The notes beneath the pieces are model-generated. The model was not told the DNA's origin. It was given only the letters and a program-made list of their open reading frames with translations, and searched no databases. From contig DATJAL010000025.1 of NCBI GenBank assembly GCA_035516255.1, positions 62,001-126,000 on the forward strand: a DNA stretch of 64,000 bases, in the 5' to 3' direction. The translations under genes were made by a program, and so were the position numbers. This DNA is from Chitinivibrionales bacterium (GTDB lineage Bacteria; Fibrobacterota; Chitinivibrionia; Chitinivibrionales; FEN-1185). Shown here piece by piece: positions 44,128 to 53,635 of this stretch. The first letter of the stretch is position 1. Each line of letters opens with the position of its first letter.

Positions 44128-47115
44128 ATGCCAGAACGTTTGTACGTGGGAAACAAATATCAGGTGCGGGACGCGCTTGGCGAGAAAATCCGCGCGAAAA
44201 TCATCGCCGACCTCGAAATAGGCACGGTCAATTCGGTGCGGACCGCTTCGGTGTATGTCCTCAACGGATCCCTGTTCCCCGCCGATCTTGTCGCGCTCGC
44301 CGAAGGGCCACTCTCCGATCCCATTGTCCAGGACTACACGATCAACAAATCCTTCATCGAGAATTTCGACTGGATGGTCGAGGTGGGGTTCAGGCCGGGC
44401 GTCACCGACAATGTCGGACGGACGGCGCGTGAGGCGGTGGTCATCGCGCTCGGCCGGAGCTTCCCGGAAAGTTTTTCGGTGCACACCGGCACGCAATACT
44501 TCTTTTTCGGCAACATCTCCAAAAAACAGATCGAGCGGATTTCCGATGAGATCCTCGCCAACACGCTCATACAGACCGTAAAAATATTTTCCAAAGACGA
44601 ATGGTTCCAGGTGCACACCAAGGATTTTCCCGCGCCGGTGGTGATCGACACGCACTCCGCGCCCCTGTTCCGCGAGGTGGACCTGAACGTTGACGACGAG
44701 GCGCTTACGGCCATCAGCAAAAACTGCATGTTGGCCCTGTCGCTCGACGAGATGAAATGCATCAAGGCGCATTTCGCAAAGCCCGAGACAGCAAGCCAGC
44801 GCAGGCAGCGCGGCATGCCCGCGAACATCACCAACGTCGAGCTTGAAATCATCGCGCAGACATGGTCCGAGCACTGCAAGCACAAGATTTTCAACGCCGA
44901 CATCATTTACCTTGAAAACGGCAAGACGCCCGTCCACATCAAGAGCCTGTTTAAAAGCTACATTCAGAAGACCACGGCCATTGTCTGCGAGCAGAAGGGA
45001 AGGCAGGACTTCTGCCTCTCGGTGTTCAAAGACAACGCCGGGGTGATAAAGTTCGACGACAAGAACGCCATCGTGTTCAAGGTGGAGACGCACAACAGCC
45101 CGTCGGCGCTCGACCCGTACGGCGGCGCGCTCACCGGCATCGTGGGCGTCAACCGCGACCCGTTCGGCACCGGCCTGGGCTGCCGGCTCATCGCCAACAC
45201 CGACGTGTTCTGCTTTGCCTCGCCGTTCCACACGGGCAAGCTGCCGCCCCGCATCCTGCACCCCAAGCGCGTGCTCGAGGGCGTGCGCGAGGGCGTGGAG
45301 CACGGCGGCAACAAGAGCGGAATCCCGACCGTCAACGGCACCATCGTGTTCGACGAGCGGTTCCTCGGCAAGCCGCTGGTCTATTGCGGCACGCTCGGTC
45401 TCATGCCGCTCGACGTGGGCGGACGCAAGGGCTGGGAAAAGAAGGCGCTGCCCGGCGACCACATCATCATGGTGGGCGGCCGCATCGGCAAGGACGGCAT
45501 CCACGGCGCGACGTTCTCGTCCGAGCCGCTGCACGAGGGCTCGCCCGTCACCGCGGTGCAGATCGGCGACCCGATCACGCAGAAGCGCATGACCGATTTC
45601 CTGCTTCGCGCGCGCGACCGCGGCCTGTACAACTCGATCACCGACAACGGCGCGGGCGGGCTTTCGTCGTCAATCGGCGAAATGGCGAGCGACACGGGCG
45701 GCGCAATGGTGCACCTCGAAAAGGCGCCCCTCAAATACCACGGCCTCGAGCCGTGGGAAATTTACGTTTCGGAAGCGCAGGAACGCATGAACGTCGCCGT
45801 GCCCGCCCTCAAGGTGTCAGCCTTTCTGGCGCTGGCGCAGGAGTGGAACGTGGAGGCGACCGATCTCGGCGAGTTCACCAGTGACGGCTTCCTCGACATC
45901 AGGTTCGGCGACACCGCGATCGCGTGCCTGTCCATGGATTTTCTGCACCACGGCCTGCCGGGCATGCGGCTCTTTGCAAAATGGGAAGACCGGAACAAGG
46001 GAAAAAAAGGCGACTTCCCCGCCGCCGATTTGAAGGCCGACCTGCGCGGCCTGCTCAAACGGCTCAACATCTGCAGCAAGGAATACGTGGTGCGGCAGTA
46101 CGACCACGAGGTGCAGGCCGGCAGCGTGGTGAAGCCGCTCTGCGGCGCGAAGAACGACGGCCCGTCCGACGCCGCGGTGATAAGGCCCGTACTTGATTCC
46201 TTCGAAGGCATCGCCGTGAGCAACGGCATCGTGCCCCGCTACAGCGACGTCGACACCTATGCCATGGCCGCCTGCGCCGTGGACGAGGCGGTGCGCAACG
46301 CGGTGTGCGCGGGGGCCGACCCGCATTTCATGGCCGGGCTCGACAACTTCTGCTGGTGCGACCCGGTGCAGAGCGACGCGAACCCGGACGGCGAGCTCAA
46401 GCTGGCGCAGCTCGTGCGGGCCAACAAGGCGCTTCTTGACATATGCGTCACCTACGGCATCCCGCTCATCTCCGGGAAAGATAGCATGAAAAACGACTAC
46501 CGCATCGGCAACACGGCCATTTCCATCCCGCCCACGCTGCTTTTCAGCCTCGTGGCGAAGGTGCCCGACGTGCGCAAGGCCGTCACCATGGATTTCAAGG
46601 AGAGCGGCAGCCTCATCTACTGCGTCGGAACCACCTTCCCCGAGCTCGGCGCCTCCGAATACGCGCTTATGCAAGATGTTAAAGACACCAGGGTGCCGGT
46701 CGTGCACGACGCGGGGCAGGCGTTTGCCTGCTACGCCGCGCTGTTTTCCGCGATCCAGGCCGGGCTCGTCCGCGCCTGCCATGATCTTTCCGACGGCGGG
46801 CTCGGCGTGGCCATTGCCGAAATGTGCTTTTCGGGCGAGACCGGCGCGAGCATCTCGCTTGCCGCCATGAACCAGTCCGGATGCACCGAAGACTACGAAG
46901 TGCTGTTTTCCGAATCGCAGGCCAGGATCCTCGTCGAGGTGAGGCCCGAGCATGGCCAGCGGTTCGAGCTGCTCTTTAAGGGGCTGCCGCTGTCGCGCAT
47001 CGGCGCGGTTGTCAAGGGCGATATGATCCAGGTGATGGGGCTCAAGCAGGCGCCGGTGCTGAGCCTGTCGCGCATCGACGCGAAGGCGGCGTGGAAAAGC
47101 ACGCTGCAATTTTAG
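44128..47115 (+). CDS. purL: Phosphoribosylformylglycinamidine synthase with two N-terminal PurS-like domains
   Basis: Fourth step of purine synthesis: converts FGAR to FGAM using ATP and ammonia from glutamine. Two PurS-like segments precede the catalytic part: residues 1-75 (KYQVRDALGEKIRAKI…VRTASVYVL) and about 80-165 (VEVGFRPGVTDNVGRTAREAV). Then comes the linker with TWSEHCKHK, the ATP/FGAR-binding block VETHNSPSALDPYGGALTGIVG, DNGAGGLSSSIGEMAS, and the C-terminal half with ISGKDSMKND and LSDGGLGVAIAEM. Length 995 aa lies between the short PurL of PurSLQ systems and the 1300-aa fused enzyme; the glutaminase is encoded separately as purQ downstream. Confidence 0.95.
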   Translation: MPERLYVGNKYQVRDALGEKIRAKIIADLEIGTVNSVRTASVYVLNGSLFPADLVALAEGPLSDPIVQDYTINKSFIENFDWMVEVGFRPGVTDNVGRTAREAVVIALGRSFPESFSVHTGTQYFFFGNISKKQIERISDEILANTLIQTVKIFSKDEWFQVHTKDFPAPVVIDTHSAPLFREVDLNVDDEALTAISKNCMLALSLDEMKCIKAHFAKPETASQRRQRGMPANITNVELEIIAQTWSEHCKHKIFNADIIYLENGKTPVHIKSLFKSYIQKTTAIVCEQKGRQDFCLSVFKDNAGVIKFDDKNAIVFKVETHNSPSALDPYGGALTGIVGVNRDPFGTGLGCRLIANTDVFCFASPFHTGKLPPRILHPKRVLEGVREGVEHGGNKSGIPTVNGTIVFDERFLGKPLVYCGTLGLMPLDVGGRKGWEKKALPGDHIIMVGGRIGKDGIHGATFSSEPLHEGSPVTAVQIGDPITQKRMTDFLLRARDRGLYNSITDNGAGGLSSSIGEMASDTGGAMVHLEKAPLKYHGLEPWEIYVSEAQERMNVAVPALKVSAFLALAQEWNVEATDLGEFTSDGFLDIRFGDTAIACLSMDFLHHGLPGMRLFAKWEDRNKGKKGDFPAADLKADLRGLLKRLNICSKEYVVRQYDHEVQAGSVVKPLCGAKNDGPSDAAVIRPVLDSFEGIAVSNGIVPRYSDVDTYAMAACAVDEAVRNAVCAGADPHFMAGLDNFCWCDPVQSDANPDGELKLAQLVRANKALLDICVTYGIPLISGKDSMKNDYRIGNTAISIPPTLLFSLVAKVPDVRKAVTMDFKESGSLIYCVGTTFPELGASEYALMQDVKDTRVPVVHDAGQAFACYAALFSAIQAGLVRACHDLSDGGLGVAIAEMCFSGETGASISLAAMNQSGCTEDYEVLFSESQARILVEVRPEHGQRFELLFKGLPLSRIGAVVKGDMIQVMGLKQAPVLSLSRIDAKAAWKSTLQF

Positions 47116-47214
47116 GATTATTTTAAATTATTGGATGACTTAAAAAAAATTGCTGTCACTCCCGCGGACGCGGGATTGACAATTTCAATAAAAACCGTCC
47201 ACAGGAATTGTATC

Positions 47215-48042
47215 GTGAGTAAAGACATTGCCGCAATCGTCCTGGCGGGAAACGGCACCAACTGCGAAATGGAGACGGCGCACGCCTGCCGCATGGGGGG
47301 ATTCCCGGTCGTCGACATCGTGACGATCTGGGAGCTCGTCGCCGGCGACGCGTCGCTTGACAATTATGATTTCCTGTGCCTGCCCGGCGGCTTTCTCGAC
47401 GGCGACGACCTCGGCTCTGCAAAGGCGCAGGCCAACCGGCTCCTCCACACGGTGGTCAAAAAAACCGACACGCCCCTCATCGCGCAGTTCACCGCGTTCA
47501 TCAACGGCGGCAAGCTCATCCTCGGCATCTGCAACGGGTTCCAGCTCATGGTCAAGCTCGGCCTCCTGCCCGGGATCTTGGGCGGCTTCACCCAGCAGGT
47601 GACGCTTACCAACAATGATTCCGGCAGGTTCGAGGACCGCTGGGTGTGGCTCAAAACCAATCCAGCCTCTCCGTGCGTCTTTACAAAAGGGGTTTCTTCG
47701 CTGTATCTGCCGGTACGCCACGGCGAGGGGAAGTTCGTGGCGCGCGACCGCGAGGTGCTCGACGCGCTCAGGGGCAGCAACCAGATCGTGCTCTCCTACG
47801 TGGACCCCGACACGCAGGCGCCCACCATGAAATATCCCGACAACCCCAATGGTTCGCAACTGTCAATAGCCGGCATCTGCAACCCCACCGGGCGGCTGCT
47901 GGGGCTCATGCCGCACCCCGAGGCATTCCTCCACCGCACCAACCACCCGCGGTGGTCCCGCGAAGACCTTCCCGAGGAAGGCATGGGGCCGCAACTCTTC
48001 CGCAACGCTTACCAGTACATTGCAGGGCAGGTAAGGCCCTAA
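47215..48042 (+). CDS. purQ: FGAM synthase glutaminase subunit
   Basis: Class I glutamine amidotransferase that feeds ammonia to PurL. Catalytic triad is intact: C106 in GICNGFQ, H234 and E236 in MPHPEAF. The N-terminal VLAGNGTNCE is typical of the longer PurQ branch. GTG at 47215 with AGGA eight bases upstream is the best start; a frame from TTG at 47131 would add 28 non-conserved residues. 275 aa, 100 bases after purL, so the two subunits are made together. Confidence 0.93.
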   Translation: MSKDIAAIVLAGNGTNCEMETAHACRMGGFPVVDIVTIWELVAGDASLDNYDFLCLPGGFLDGDDLGSAKAQANRLLHTVVKKTDTPLIAQFTAFINGGKLILGICNGFQLMVKLGLLPGILGGFTQQVTLTNNDSGRFEDRWVWLKTNPASPCVFTKGVSSLYLPVRHGEGKFVARDREVLDALRGSNQIVLSYVDPDTQAPTMKYPDNPNGSQLSIAGICNPTGRLLGLMPHPEAFLHRTNHPRWSREDLPEEGMGPQLFRNAYQYIAGQVRP

Positions 48043-48073
48043 CCTGATTTATTCACATAAATCCAATAAAACC

Positions 48074-48200
48074 TCACCGCAGAGAAATTGAAACAAAGTT
48101 GGAAGTTGGAGGTAAGCCTCAAATTTTCAACTTCCAACTCTAAACTATTTATGTTTTCTCTGCCTTGAATTCTCTGCGCTCTCCGCGTCTCTGCGGTGAA
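48074..48200. repeat. Family A nested inverted repeat, copy A8
   Basis: Arms CACCGCAGAGAAATTGAAAC and TCTCTGCGCTCTCCGCGTCT…GCGGTGAA, with inner arms GTTGGAAGTTGGAGG and TTTCAACTTCCAACTC. Lies between the convergent purQ and lytic transglycosylase genes and probably ends both transcripts. Confidence 0.8.
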
Positions 48201-48213
48201 TTTCAGCCGGCGC

Positions 48214-50325
48214 TCACGGCGTCCGCTTGAATTGTTGCGACGCGCCTTTTTCCCTCGGTTCCTCAAAAAGCGGGTACACACCGATGGCCTGTCCGGTTTC
48301 GAGCGCGATGTCACGCTCGGTCTTTTCCTCGATCACCGGAATCCACACCTGCGTCCCCGGCATGAGCCGGGCGAGGTCGGCGTCCTTATTGTGCTTGGCG
48401 AACAGCCACAGCGGGATCTGGTCCTCGTTGCAGATGCTCCAGAGCACCTCCCCGCGCGTGATGGTCTTCTGCGTTACATCCGCGACTTTGTACCTGCTGT
48501 AGAAGTCCTCCTCCAGCGCCATGTGGTACTCAAGCCGGGCCTTGACAAAACGCGCAAGAAGGTCCTGGCCCGCCGGGACCAACAGCGCGCGGCCGATCCG
48601 GATCTCCGAACGCGCGCCCAGGCCGTTGAGCTGCCGGATCGCCGCGGCGGGGACGCCGAGCCAGTCGGCGTAATGGCCGATCGTTTCGTCAACCGACACC
48701 CTGATGCGGGCGGTGGTCCCTTCCGGCGAAAGCGTCGCATCCAGCGAATACACCGACACGTCAAACGCGGGCATCAGGCCGTGTTTTCCGGCCTTTGAAA
48801 ATTTCGGCGGCGCACCGGCCCTGGCCATCACGGTTTCCTTGAGAGAATCGGCGACAGCTGGTTGCGGCGCCGGCGTTTTGCTTTTTGCGGGCTTTTCGGC
48901 TTTCGGCTCTTCCGGCGGCAGGGAGGGCGGAACAGGGGCCTGCATTTCCTGCTCGGCAGGCGCCATGGTCGTTTCCGGCGCCGAAACAGCCGGAGTGCCT
49001 GTCGCGGGCGGAACCCTGAGTACCTGTCCCGCATAAATTCTTCCGCCGTGCGTTATGCTGTTTTCGAGCGCGAGCGCCGTCACCGGAACGCCGAAGTTCG
49101 ACGCGATGCCGTACAGGTTGTCGCCGCGCCTGACGCTGTAGTACTGCTGGCGTTCAGGCGTCTCGCTTTTGAGCGAATCCGGAACCGCAGCGAGCATTTT
49201 TGCCGGTTCGGTTATTTTGGCCTCTTCCGGAATCCTTATTGTAAAGCCTGCCGGGATCTGCTTCTGCTGGAAAAACACCACCGGCCTTAATGCAGGGTTG
49301 CACTCCATGAGCGTCTTGAGCGGTATATCAAGGTACTTGCTTACCACCGCCGGCCGCATGTACGAAGGCAGGACAAAGGATTTGTATTCGTACCGCGGCG
49401 CGAAATGCAGGTCGCTGAAATAGGTTTGAGGATTGCTTGCGATCTCACGCGCTGCGAGAAAACAGGCATAGAAATTCTTTGATGCGAACTGAAACAAATG
49501 GCTCTTGTAATTCTTGATGATGTCGCTGATGTCGCGGGAACCGGCCGCCTCGACCGCCCGCTTTATGCCGTTGACCCCGTGGTTGTAGGCGGTGACCGCG
49601 AGCGGCCATGACTGCAGCTGCTCGTAGTTCTGCTTGAGCAGCCGCGCCGCGGCCACGGTCGCCGCCACCGGATCGCGCCGCTCGTCGACCAGGTAATTGA
49701 TTTTAAGGAAAAGCCTGCCGGTGCCGCGCATGAACTGCCACAAACCCGCGGCGCCCACCTTCGAATAGGCCTCGGCGTTGAACGACGACTCGACGTGCGG
49801 AAGATAGGCAAGGTCGCCGGGAAGGCCGTACCGGTTGAATATGGCGCGGATGGTGTCGAAATAGGCGGCCGAGCGCTCGAGCCCCTCCTTGAACCGCTCC
49901 TTTTCCCCCTGCTGGAGACGCACCCGCTCCGCAGCTCCGGCCAGCGCGCTGTCAGGCGCGTGGGCCTTAAACAGGGCCAGGATCTTCTTTTCATCTTCGG
50001 TCCAGGTGGATTCGGGCTTAAAGGCCAGATCGTTCAATTTCTGTTGGATCGCCCGCCGTTCGCTTTCGACATACCTTGAGACGGCGAAATCCCCCTGGCG
50101 CGGCAGCTCCAGGGTTTTGTAAATAACGAGCGGATATTCCCGGTCGTGAAGCAATCCCTGGGTGGTGGAGAGTTCGGCATATACCTTTTTCCAAAACGCG
50201 ACATTGTCTTTGAGGATTTCAGGCGCGGGGAAACATGAAGAATCGGCTTGCTGTGCCTGCGGAGAAAAACCGCAAACAATAACGACCAAAAACACCGCGC
50301 ACAGCTTTAGATTGATTTTCAGCAT
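48214..50325 (-). CDS. Membrane-bound lytic transglycosylase with LysM repeats (MltD-like)
   Basis: Periplasmic enzyme that cleaves peptidoglycan glycan strands. A signal peptide (residues 1-24) is followed by a GH23-type transglycosylase domain whose catalytic glutamate is E179 in HVESSFNAEAYSKVGAAGLWQF, with the conserved AVTAYNHGVNGI segment later. Three LysM-like modules follow: YYSVRRGDNLYGIASNFGV (about 388-435), a divergent one near 545-590, and the third near 645-690 (ITRGEVLWSICNEDQIP). The proline/alanine-rich linker separates the first two. Length 703 aa is longer than E. coli MltD (452). Single gene. Confidence 0.92.
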   Translation of the reverse strand: MLKINLKLCAVFLVVIVCGFSPQAQQADSSCFPAPEILKDNVAFWKKVYAELSTTQGLLHDREYPLVIYKTLELPRQGDFAVSRYVESERRAIQQKLNDLAFKPESTWTEDEKKILALFKAHAPDSALAGAAERVRLQQGEKERFKEGLERSAAYFDTIRAIFNRYGLPGDLAYLPHVESSFNAEAYSKVGAAGLWQFMRGTGRLFLKINYLVDERRDPVAATVAAARLLKQNYEQLQSWPLAVTAYNHGVNGIKRAVEAAGSRDISDIIKNYKSHLFQFASKNFYACFLAAREIASNPQTYFSDLHFAPRYEYKSFVLPSYMRPAVVSKYLDIPLKTLMECNPALRPVVFFQQKQIPAGFTIRIPEEAKITEPAKMLAAVPDSLKSETPERQQYYSVRRGDNLYGIASNFGVPVTALALENSITHGGRIYAGQVLRVPPATGTPAVSAPETTMAPAEQEMQAPVPPSLPPEEPKAEKPAKSKTPAPQPAVADSLKETVMARAGAPPKFSKAGKHGLMPAFDVSVYSLDATLSPEGTTARIRVSVDETIGHYADWLGVPAAAIRQLNGLGARSEIRIGRALLVPAGQDLLARFVKARLEYHMALEEDFYSRYKVADVTQKTITRGEVLWSICNEDQIPLWLFAKHNKDADLARLMPGTQVWIPVIEEKTERDIALETGQAIGVYPLFEEPREKGASQQFKRTP

Positions 50326-50497
50326 TTAGAAAAACCTGATTATGCCATCCCTCGCTGCCGTCGCCTCAATTTTCATTTATCAAGAAACAGCCTGAGAGTC
50401 GCTAAGATGATACAGCAATGACCGTTCAAACGTTACGCTAAGGTCTATAAAAATAAGGCATGCGCAGTTGGATGGATGAAGGTTCAGGGGGTCTGAT

Positions 50498-50528
50498 AAA
50501 AGAAAGTCCTCCATTGCGTCGGGAGGAC
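50498..50528 (-). terminator. Rho-independent terminator after the HU gene
   Basis: Minus strand GTCCTCC stem (nine-base loop) GGAGGAC followed by TTTCTTTT, 30 bases after the stop of the HU gene. Confidence 0.85.
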
Positions 50529-50557
50529 ATGGCGTACCGAGGGGTCAAAAGGTGTTT

Positions 50558-50824
50558 TTAATTTACCAGCTGCTTGAAGTCGGTGCCCGGCCTGAATTTT
50601 ATGATATTGGATGCTTTCACCGTGAAGGTGGCGCCGGTCCGCGGGTTCTTGCATTTTCGCGCGCGTCTCTTGACAACAGAGAAACTTCCGAATCCGATGA
50701 TCTGGATCCCCTTCTTGGCGTTTTTACGGATTGCGCGCAGCACGGAGTCAACCGTTTTTCCCGCCAGCACTTTTTTTATGCCCGCCTCACGCGCGACAAC
50801 GGCAATGACGTCCCTTTTATTCAT
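50558..50824 (-). CDS. HU-family DNA-binding protein
   Basis: Histone-like protein that bends DNA. The 88-residue sequence is typical: MNKRDVIAVVAREAGIKK at the start, then GFGSFSVVKRRARKCKNPRTGATFTVKASNIIKFRPGTDFK (arm region with the proline-containing loop). It lies 29 bases after the lipoprotein gene, so the two may share a transcript, which is unusual for HU. Confidence 0.95.
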   Translation of the reverse strand: MNKRDVIAVVAREAGIKKVLAGKTVDSVLRAIRKNAKKGIQIIGFGSFSVVKRRARKCKNPRTGATFTVKASNIIKFRPGTDFKQLVN

Positions 50825-50853
50825 GGTTCCCCCCTCACCGGTAAAACGCCTTA

Positions 50854-51471
50854 TCAGTATCCCGGATAATCGAAAAACGCCCGCGCAAGTTCCGGTTTTG
50901 TCTTTGCCCAGAATTCATAGGCGCCTATATAGGCTTTTTTCAATGACGGATCCAAGTTCTTCTGGGGCTTTGACGGCGTGTACTGCGCAAACCGTATGTC
51001 CGCAGACCCCGACATTGCCCTGTATTCGTCCTGCGAGATGGGCTGCAGCGTCGTCTGCACGCGGGTGAGCCCTCCCGACGGCGCGCCAGAGCCCGGGGTG
51101 GGCGCCGTGACCCTGCGCGCCGTTATTTTTTGCAGAAGATAATACACCTTCCCCGGCTTGAAATTAAACTTGACAGTTGCGATATTGTCAATCGCGGCAA
51201 GCACATAATGCTCCCCCGTGTCCGCCGCCATCTGGACCACGGTGTTGTCGGTATTCACGCAGCCGAAGGCGCCGTCTATATACACCGTGCCGATTTTGTC
51301 AGCATTATATGACGCGCCGGTTTTGGGAAGCGGGCGCAGCACAACGACGAGTGCCTTGTCCTGCGGGGCCTTTAAAACGGGGACGGGCGTCGAATAACGG
51401 ATCATGGGCGCGCATGACGAGAGCATCAGCGCGGCCGACAGCATCGCGCCGCACCAGGGTTTCGTTTTCAC
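50854..51471 (-). CDS. DUF2846-like lipoprotein
   Basis: A 205-residue lipoprotein: the signal (CGAMLSAALMLSSCAP) ends in a lipobox L-S-S-C, and the mature part resembles the DUF2846 family, with KALVVVLRPLPKTGASYNADKIGTVYIDG near the start, then GEHYVLAAIDNIATVKFNFKPGKVYYLLQ in the middle. GTG at 51471 with GAGGAGGA in front is preferred as start. The family is periplasmic and uncharacterised. The HU gene follows 29 bases downstream. Confidence 0.75.
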   Translation of the reverse strand: MKTKPWCGAMLSAALMLSSCAPMIRYSTPVPVLKAPQDKALVVVLRPLPKTGASYNADKIGTVYIDGAFGCVNTDNTVVQMAADTGEHYVLAAIDNIATVKFNFKPGKVYYLLQKITARRVTAPTPGSGAPSGGLTRVQTTLQPISQDEYRAMSGSADIRFAQYTPSKPQKNLDPSLKKAYIGAYEFWAKTKPELARAFFDYPGY

Positions 51472-51537
51472 TTTGTCCTCCTCTTTAAGCAATCGTTAAC
51501 GGGCGCCGCAACGGCGGCACCCGGCTCCCAATCATAC

Positions 51538-52377
51538 TCACAAGGTCATTTCAAAACTATTTGAAACCGCAAAGCATTCCATGCGGGCTCCGCCCTTTTT
51601 GACAATTCCTTTCGAACGCTCCACCATGGCGTCGATCTGGGCGTCGGTGCGGTGCCTGTTGTGATGGAACAGACCCAGGCGTTTTGCGCCGGCCCTGATG
51701 CCGAGCTTGACAGCATCGGAAAATACCGAATGGCCGTACGACCGGTTGCGCGGATAATCGCCCAGCGAGAACTCCGCGTCGTGGATGAGCAGGTCGGCAT
51801 CCTGCGAAAATGCGGCATACTCTTCGAAGGTCTGGCCGCCCGGGTGATTGAATTCGAGCTCGTTGTCGGTGAGGAAAACGAACGAGGCGCCGTTTTCCTC
51901 GAACCGGTATCCCAGCCCGCCGTTGGGATGGGAAAGAAAAATGGGCCTCACCGTGATCCCGCCGACGGTAAAGGGCTGGGAGCCGGCCTGCGAAAAACGC
52001 AAAATCGCCGAAACCGACTCAAGATCGACGGGGAAATACGGGGCGGACATGACTCCCTTAAGGATCTCCCGGTACGAGGGAAAATGAAAGCTGCACCCGT
52101 GGATGGTGATCTCGATGTCCCTGTCGTAGACGGGATTGAAAAAGGGGAATCCCATGATATGGTCGAGGTGCGCATGGGTGAACAGCAGGTTTATTTTTTT
52201 CACCTTGGACCGGGCCAGCTTCAACCCGAGGCCGCGGATGCCCGACCCGGCGTCCACCACGATGACATCGCCCCTTTTCGAACGGATTTCCAGACACGTC
52301 GTGTCACCGCCATAACGGTCAAATTGTTTGCCGCTCACAGGCAGTGAACCACGCGATCCCCAGCAACGCAGGTACAT
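51538..52377 (-). CDS. MBL-fold metal-dependent hydrolase
   Basis: Metallo-beta-lactamase-fold enzyme; the metal motif HAHLDH is intact (FTHAHLDHIMGFPFF), with other ligands in LSHPNGGLGYRF, LIHDAEFSLGD and LFHHNRHRTD. The opening RCWGSRGSLPVSGKQFDRYGGDTTCLEI is characteristic of a subgroup related to cyclic-nucleotide phosphodiesterases and RNase Z, common in anaerobes and often fused to or next to signalling proteins. No companion gene gives a substrate. ATG at 52377 follows GGAGAAG; an upstream alternative at 52476 adds 33 unlikely residues. Confidence 0.85.
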   Translation of the reverse strand: MYLRCWGSRGSLPVSGKQFDRYGGDTTCLEIRSKRGDVIVVDAGSGIRGLGLKLARSKVKKINLLFTHAHLDHIMGFPFFNPVYDRDIEITIHGCSFHFPSYREILKGVMSAPYFPVDLESVSAILRFSQAGSQPFTVGGITVRPIFLSHPNGGLGYRFEENGASFVFLTDNELEFNHPGGQTFEEYAAFSQDADLLIHDAEFSLGDYPRNRSYGHSVFSDAVKLGIRAGAKRLGLFHHNRHRTDAQIDAMVERSKGIVKKGGARMECFAVSNSFEMTL

Positions 52378-52561
52378 GGCTTCTCCGGATATTGTTGCGC
52401 CGGCGCAACAGGCATCGACCGCACGGTCTTTGCTGTTGAAGTTTGAGTAGTAATTATAACAATTTGTGTAAAACAAAGCGAGGAAAAAATGGTGGGCAAA
52501 GTTTTTACCGGATCGGTGAAAAAACCGGGAAAATTTATTTAATAAAAATGAAATAAAGGTA

Positions 52562-52590
52562 TTGACATGATTTTCAATTTTGGTTATATT
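52562..52590 (+). promoter_or_regulatory. Strong sigma70-like promoter for cysK-metY
   Basis: Perfect -35 TTGACA (52562-52567), 17-base spacer, near-perfect -10 TATATT (52585-52590). The leader from about 52597 to the cysK ATG is roughly 80 bases and AT-rich with no recognisable riboswitch. Confidence 0.8.
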
Positions 52591-52675
52591 TTAAATAGTT
52601 AATGTTGATAAACTTTGTTTACATTATTTCAATATAATTATAATGCATTGATATTTAAAAAGATGGAGGTTTTAT

Positions 52676-53611
52676 ATGCGAATAGCGCCAACTATTACAA
52701 ACCTTATCGGAAACACGCCGCTGGTCAGAATCAACAAGCTTAACAAAAACGGAAAAGCGACGGTGGCCGCCAAGCTGGAATTCTTCAACCCCCTATCCAG
52801 CGTAAAGGACAGGATCGGGCTCGCCTTGATTGAAGACGCGGAAAAATCGGGCGTCTTGACAAAAGACAGCATCATCATTGAGCCCACGAGCGGGAACACG
52901 GGCATCGCGCTGGCGTTTGTCGCCGCGGTCAAGGGCTACCGCCTGATCCTCACCATGCCCGAGACCATGAGCGTAGAGCGCAGGAAAATGCTCAAGGCGC
53001 TTGGCGCAGAGCTCGTCCTCACCGAGGGCGCGAAGGGCATGAAGGGCGCGGTGGCAAAGGCCGACGAACTGGCCCGCGAAACCAAAAATTCGTTTGTGCC
53101 CCAGCAGTTCAACAATCCGGTGAACCCGGCCATCCACCGCAAAACCACCGCCGAGGAGGTTTGGCGCGACACCGACGGCACGGTTGACATTTTCGTTGCC
53201 GGCGTGGGAACGGGCGGCACCATCACCGGCGTGGGGGAAGTGCTGAAGGCCAGAAAACCGTCCGTTAAAATCATCGCGGTGGAGCCTGCGGCATCGCCGG
53301 TGCTTTCGGGCGGCCAGCCCGGTCCGCACAAGATCCAGGGCATCGGCGCGGGATTTGTCCCGGGCGTGTACAACGGGAAGCTTATTGACGAGGTAATCCA
53401 GGTAACCGAGGAAGATGCCGGCCAAACGGCACGGGCTCTTGCCAAACAGGAAGGCGTTCTTGCGGGAATCTCCTCGGGCGCCGCGCTGTGGGCAGCGCTG
53501 CAGGTCGCGCAGCGCAGTGAAAACAAGGGCAAGCTCATCGTCGTTATTTTGCCCGACACCGGCGAACGGTATCTCAGCACATGGCTGTGGGACGAGCAGC
53601 CCCAGGGATGA
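52676..53611 (+). CDS. cysK: Cysteine synthase A
   Basis: PLP enzyme making cysteine from O-acetylserine and sulfide. K44 in SSVKDRIG carries the PLP Schiff base; [12 protein letters not shown] binds the phosphate and [20 protein letters not shown] is the glycine loop; the block G-A-G-F-V-P near the end is the CysK C-terminal element. 311 aa, normal length, ATG preceded by GGAGG. First gene of a unit with metY 24 bases downstream. Confidence 0.96.
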   Translation: MRIAPTITNLIGNTPLVRINKLNKNGKATVAAKLEFFNPLSSVKDRIGLALIEDAEKSGVLTKDSIIIEPTSGNTGIALAFVAAVKGYRLILTMPETMSVERRKMLKALGAELVLTEGAKGMKGAVAKADELARETKNSFVPQQFNNPVNPAIHRKTTAEEVWRDTDGTVDIFVAGVGTGGTITGVGEVLKARKPSVKIIAVEPAASPVLSGGQPGPHKIQGIGAGFVPGVYNGKLIDEVIQVTEEDAGQTARALAKQEGVLAGISSGAALWAALQVAQRSENKGKLIVVILPDTGERYLSTWLWDEQPQG

Positions 53612-53635
53612 CTGTTAAAAAGAAAGGTTCTTGCC

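Noticed and set aside
52591-52675. Riboswitch (SAM or T-box) in the cysK leader
   Set aside because: Only about 80 bases, AT-rich, with no stable helix or terminator/antiterminator pair.
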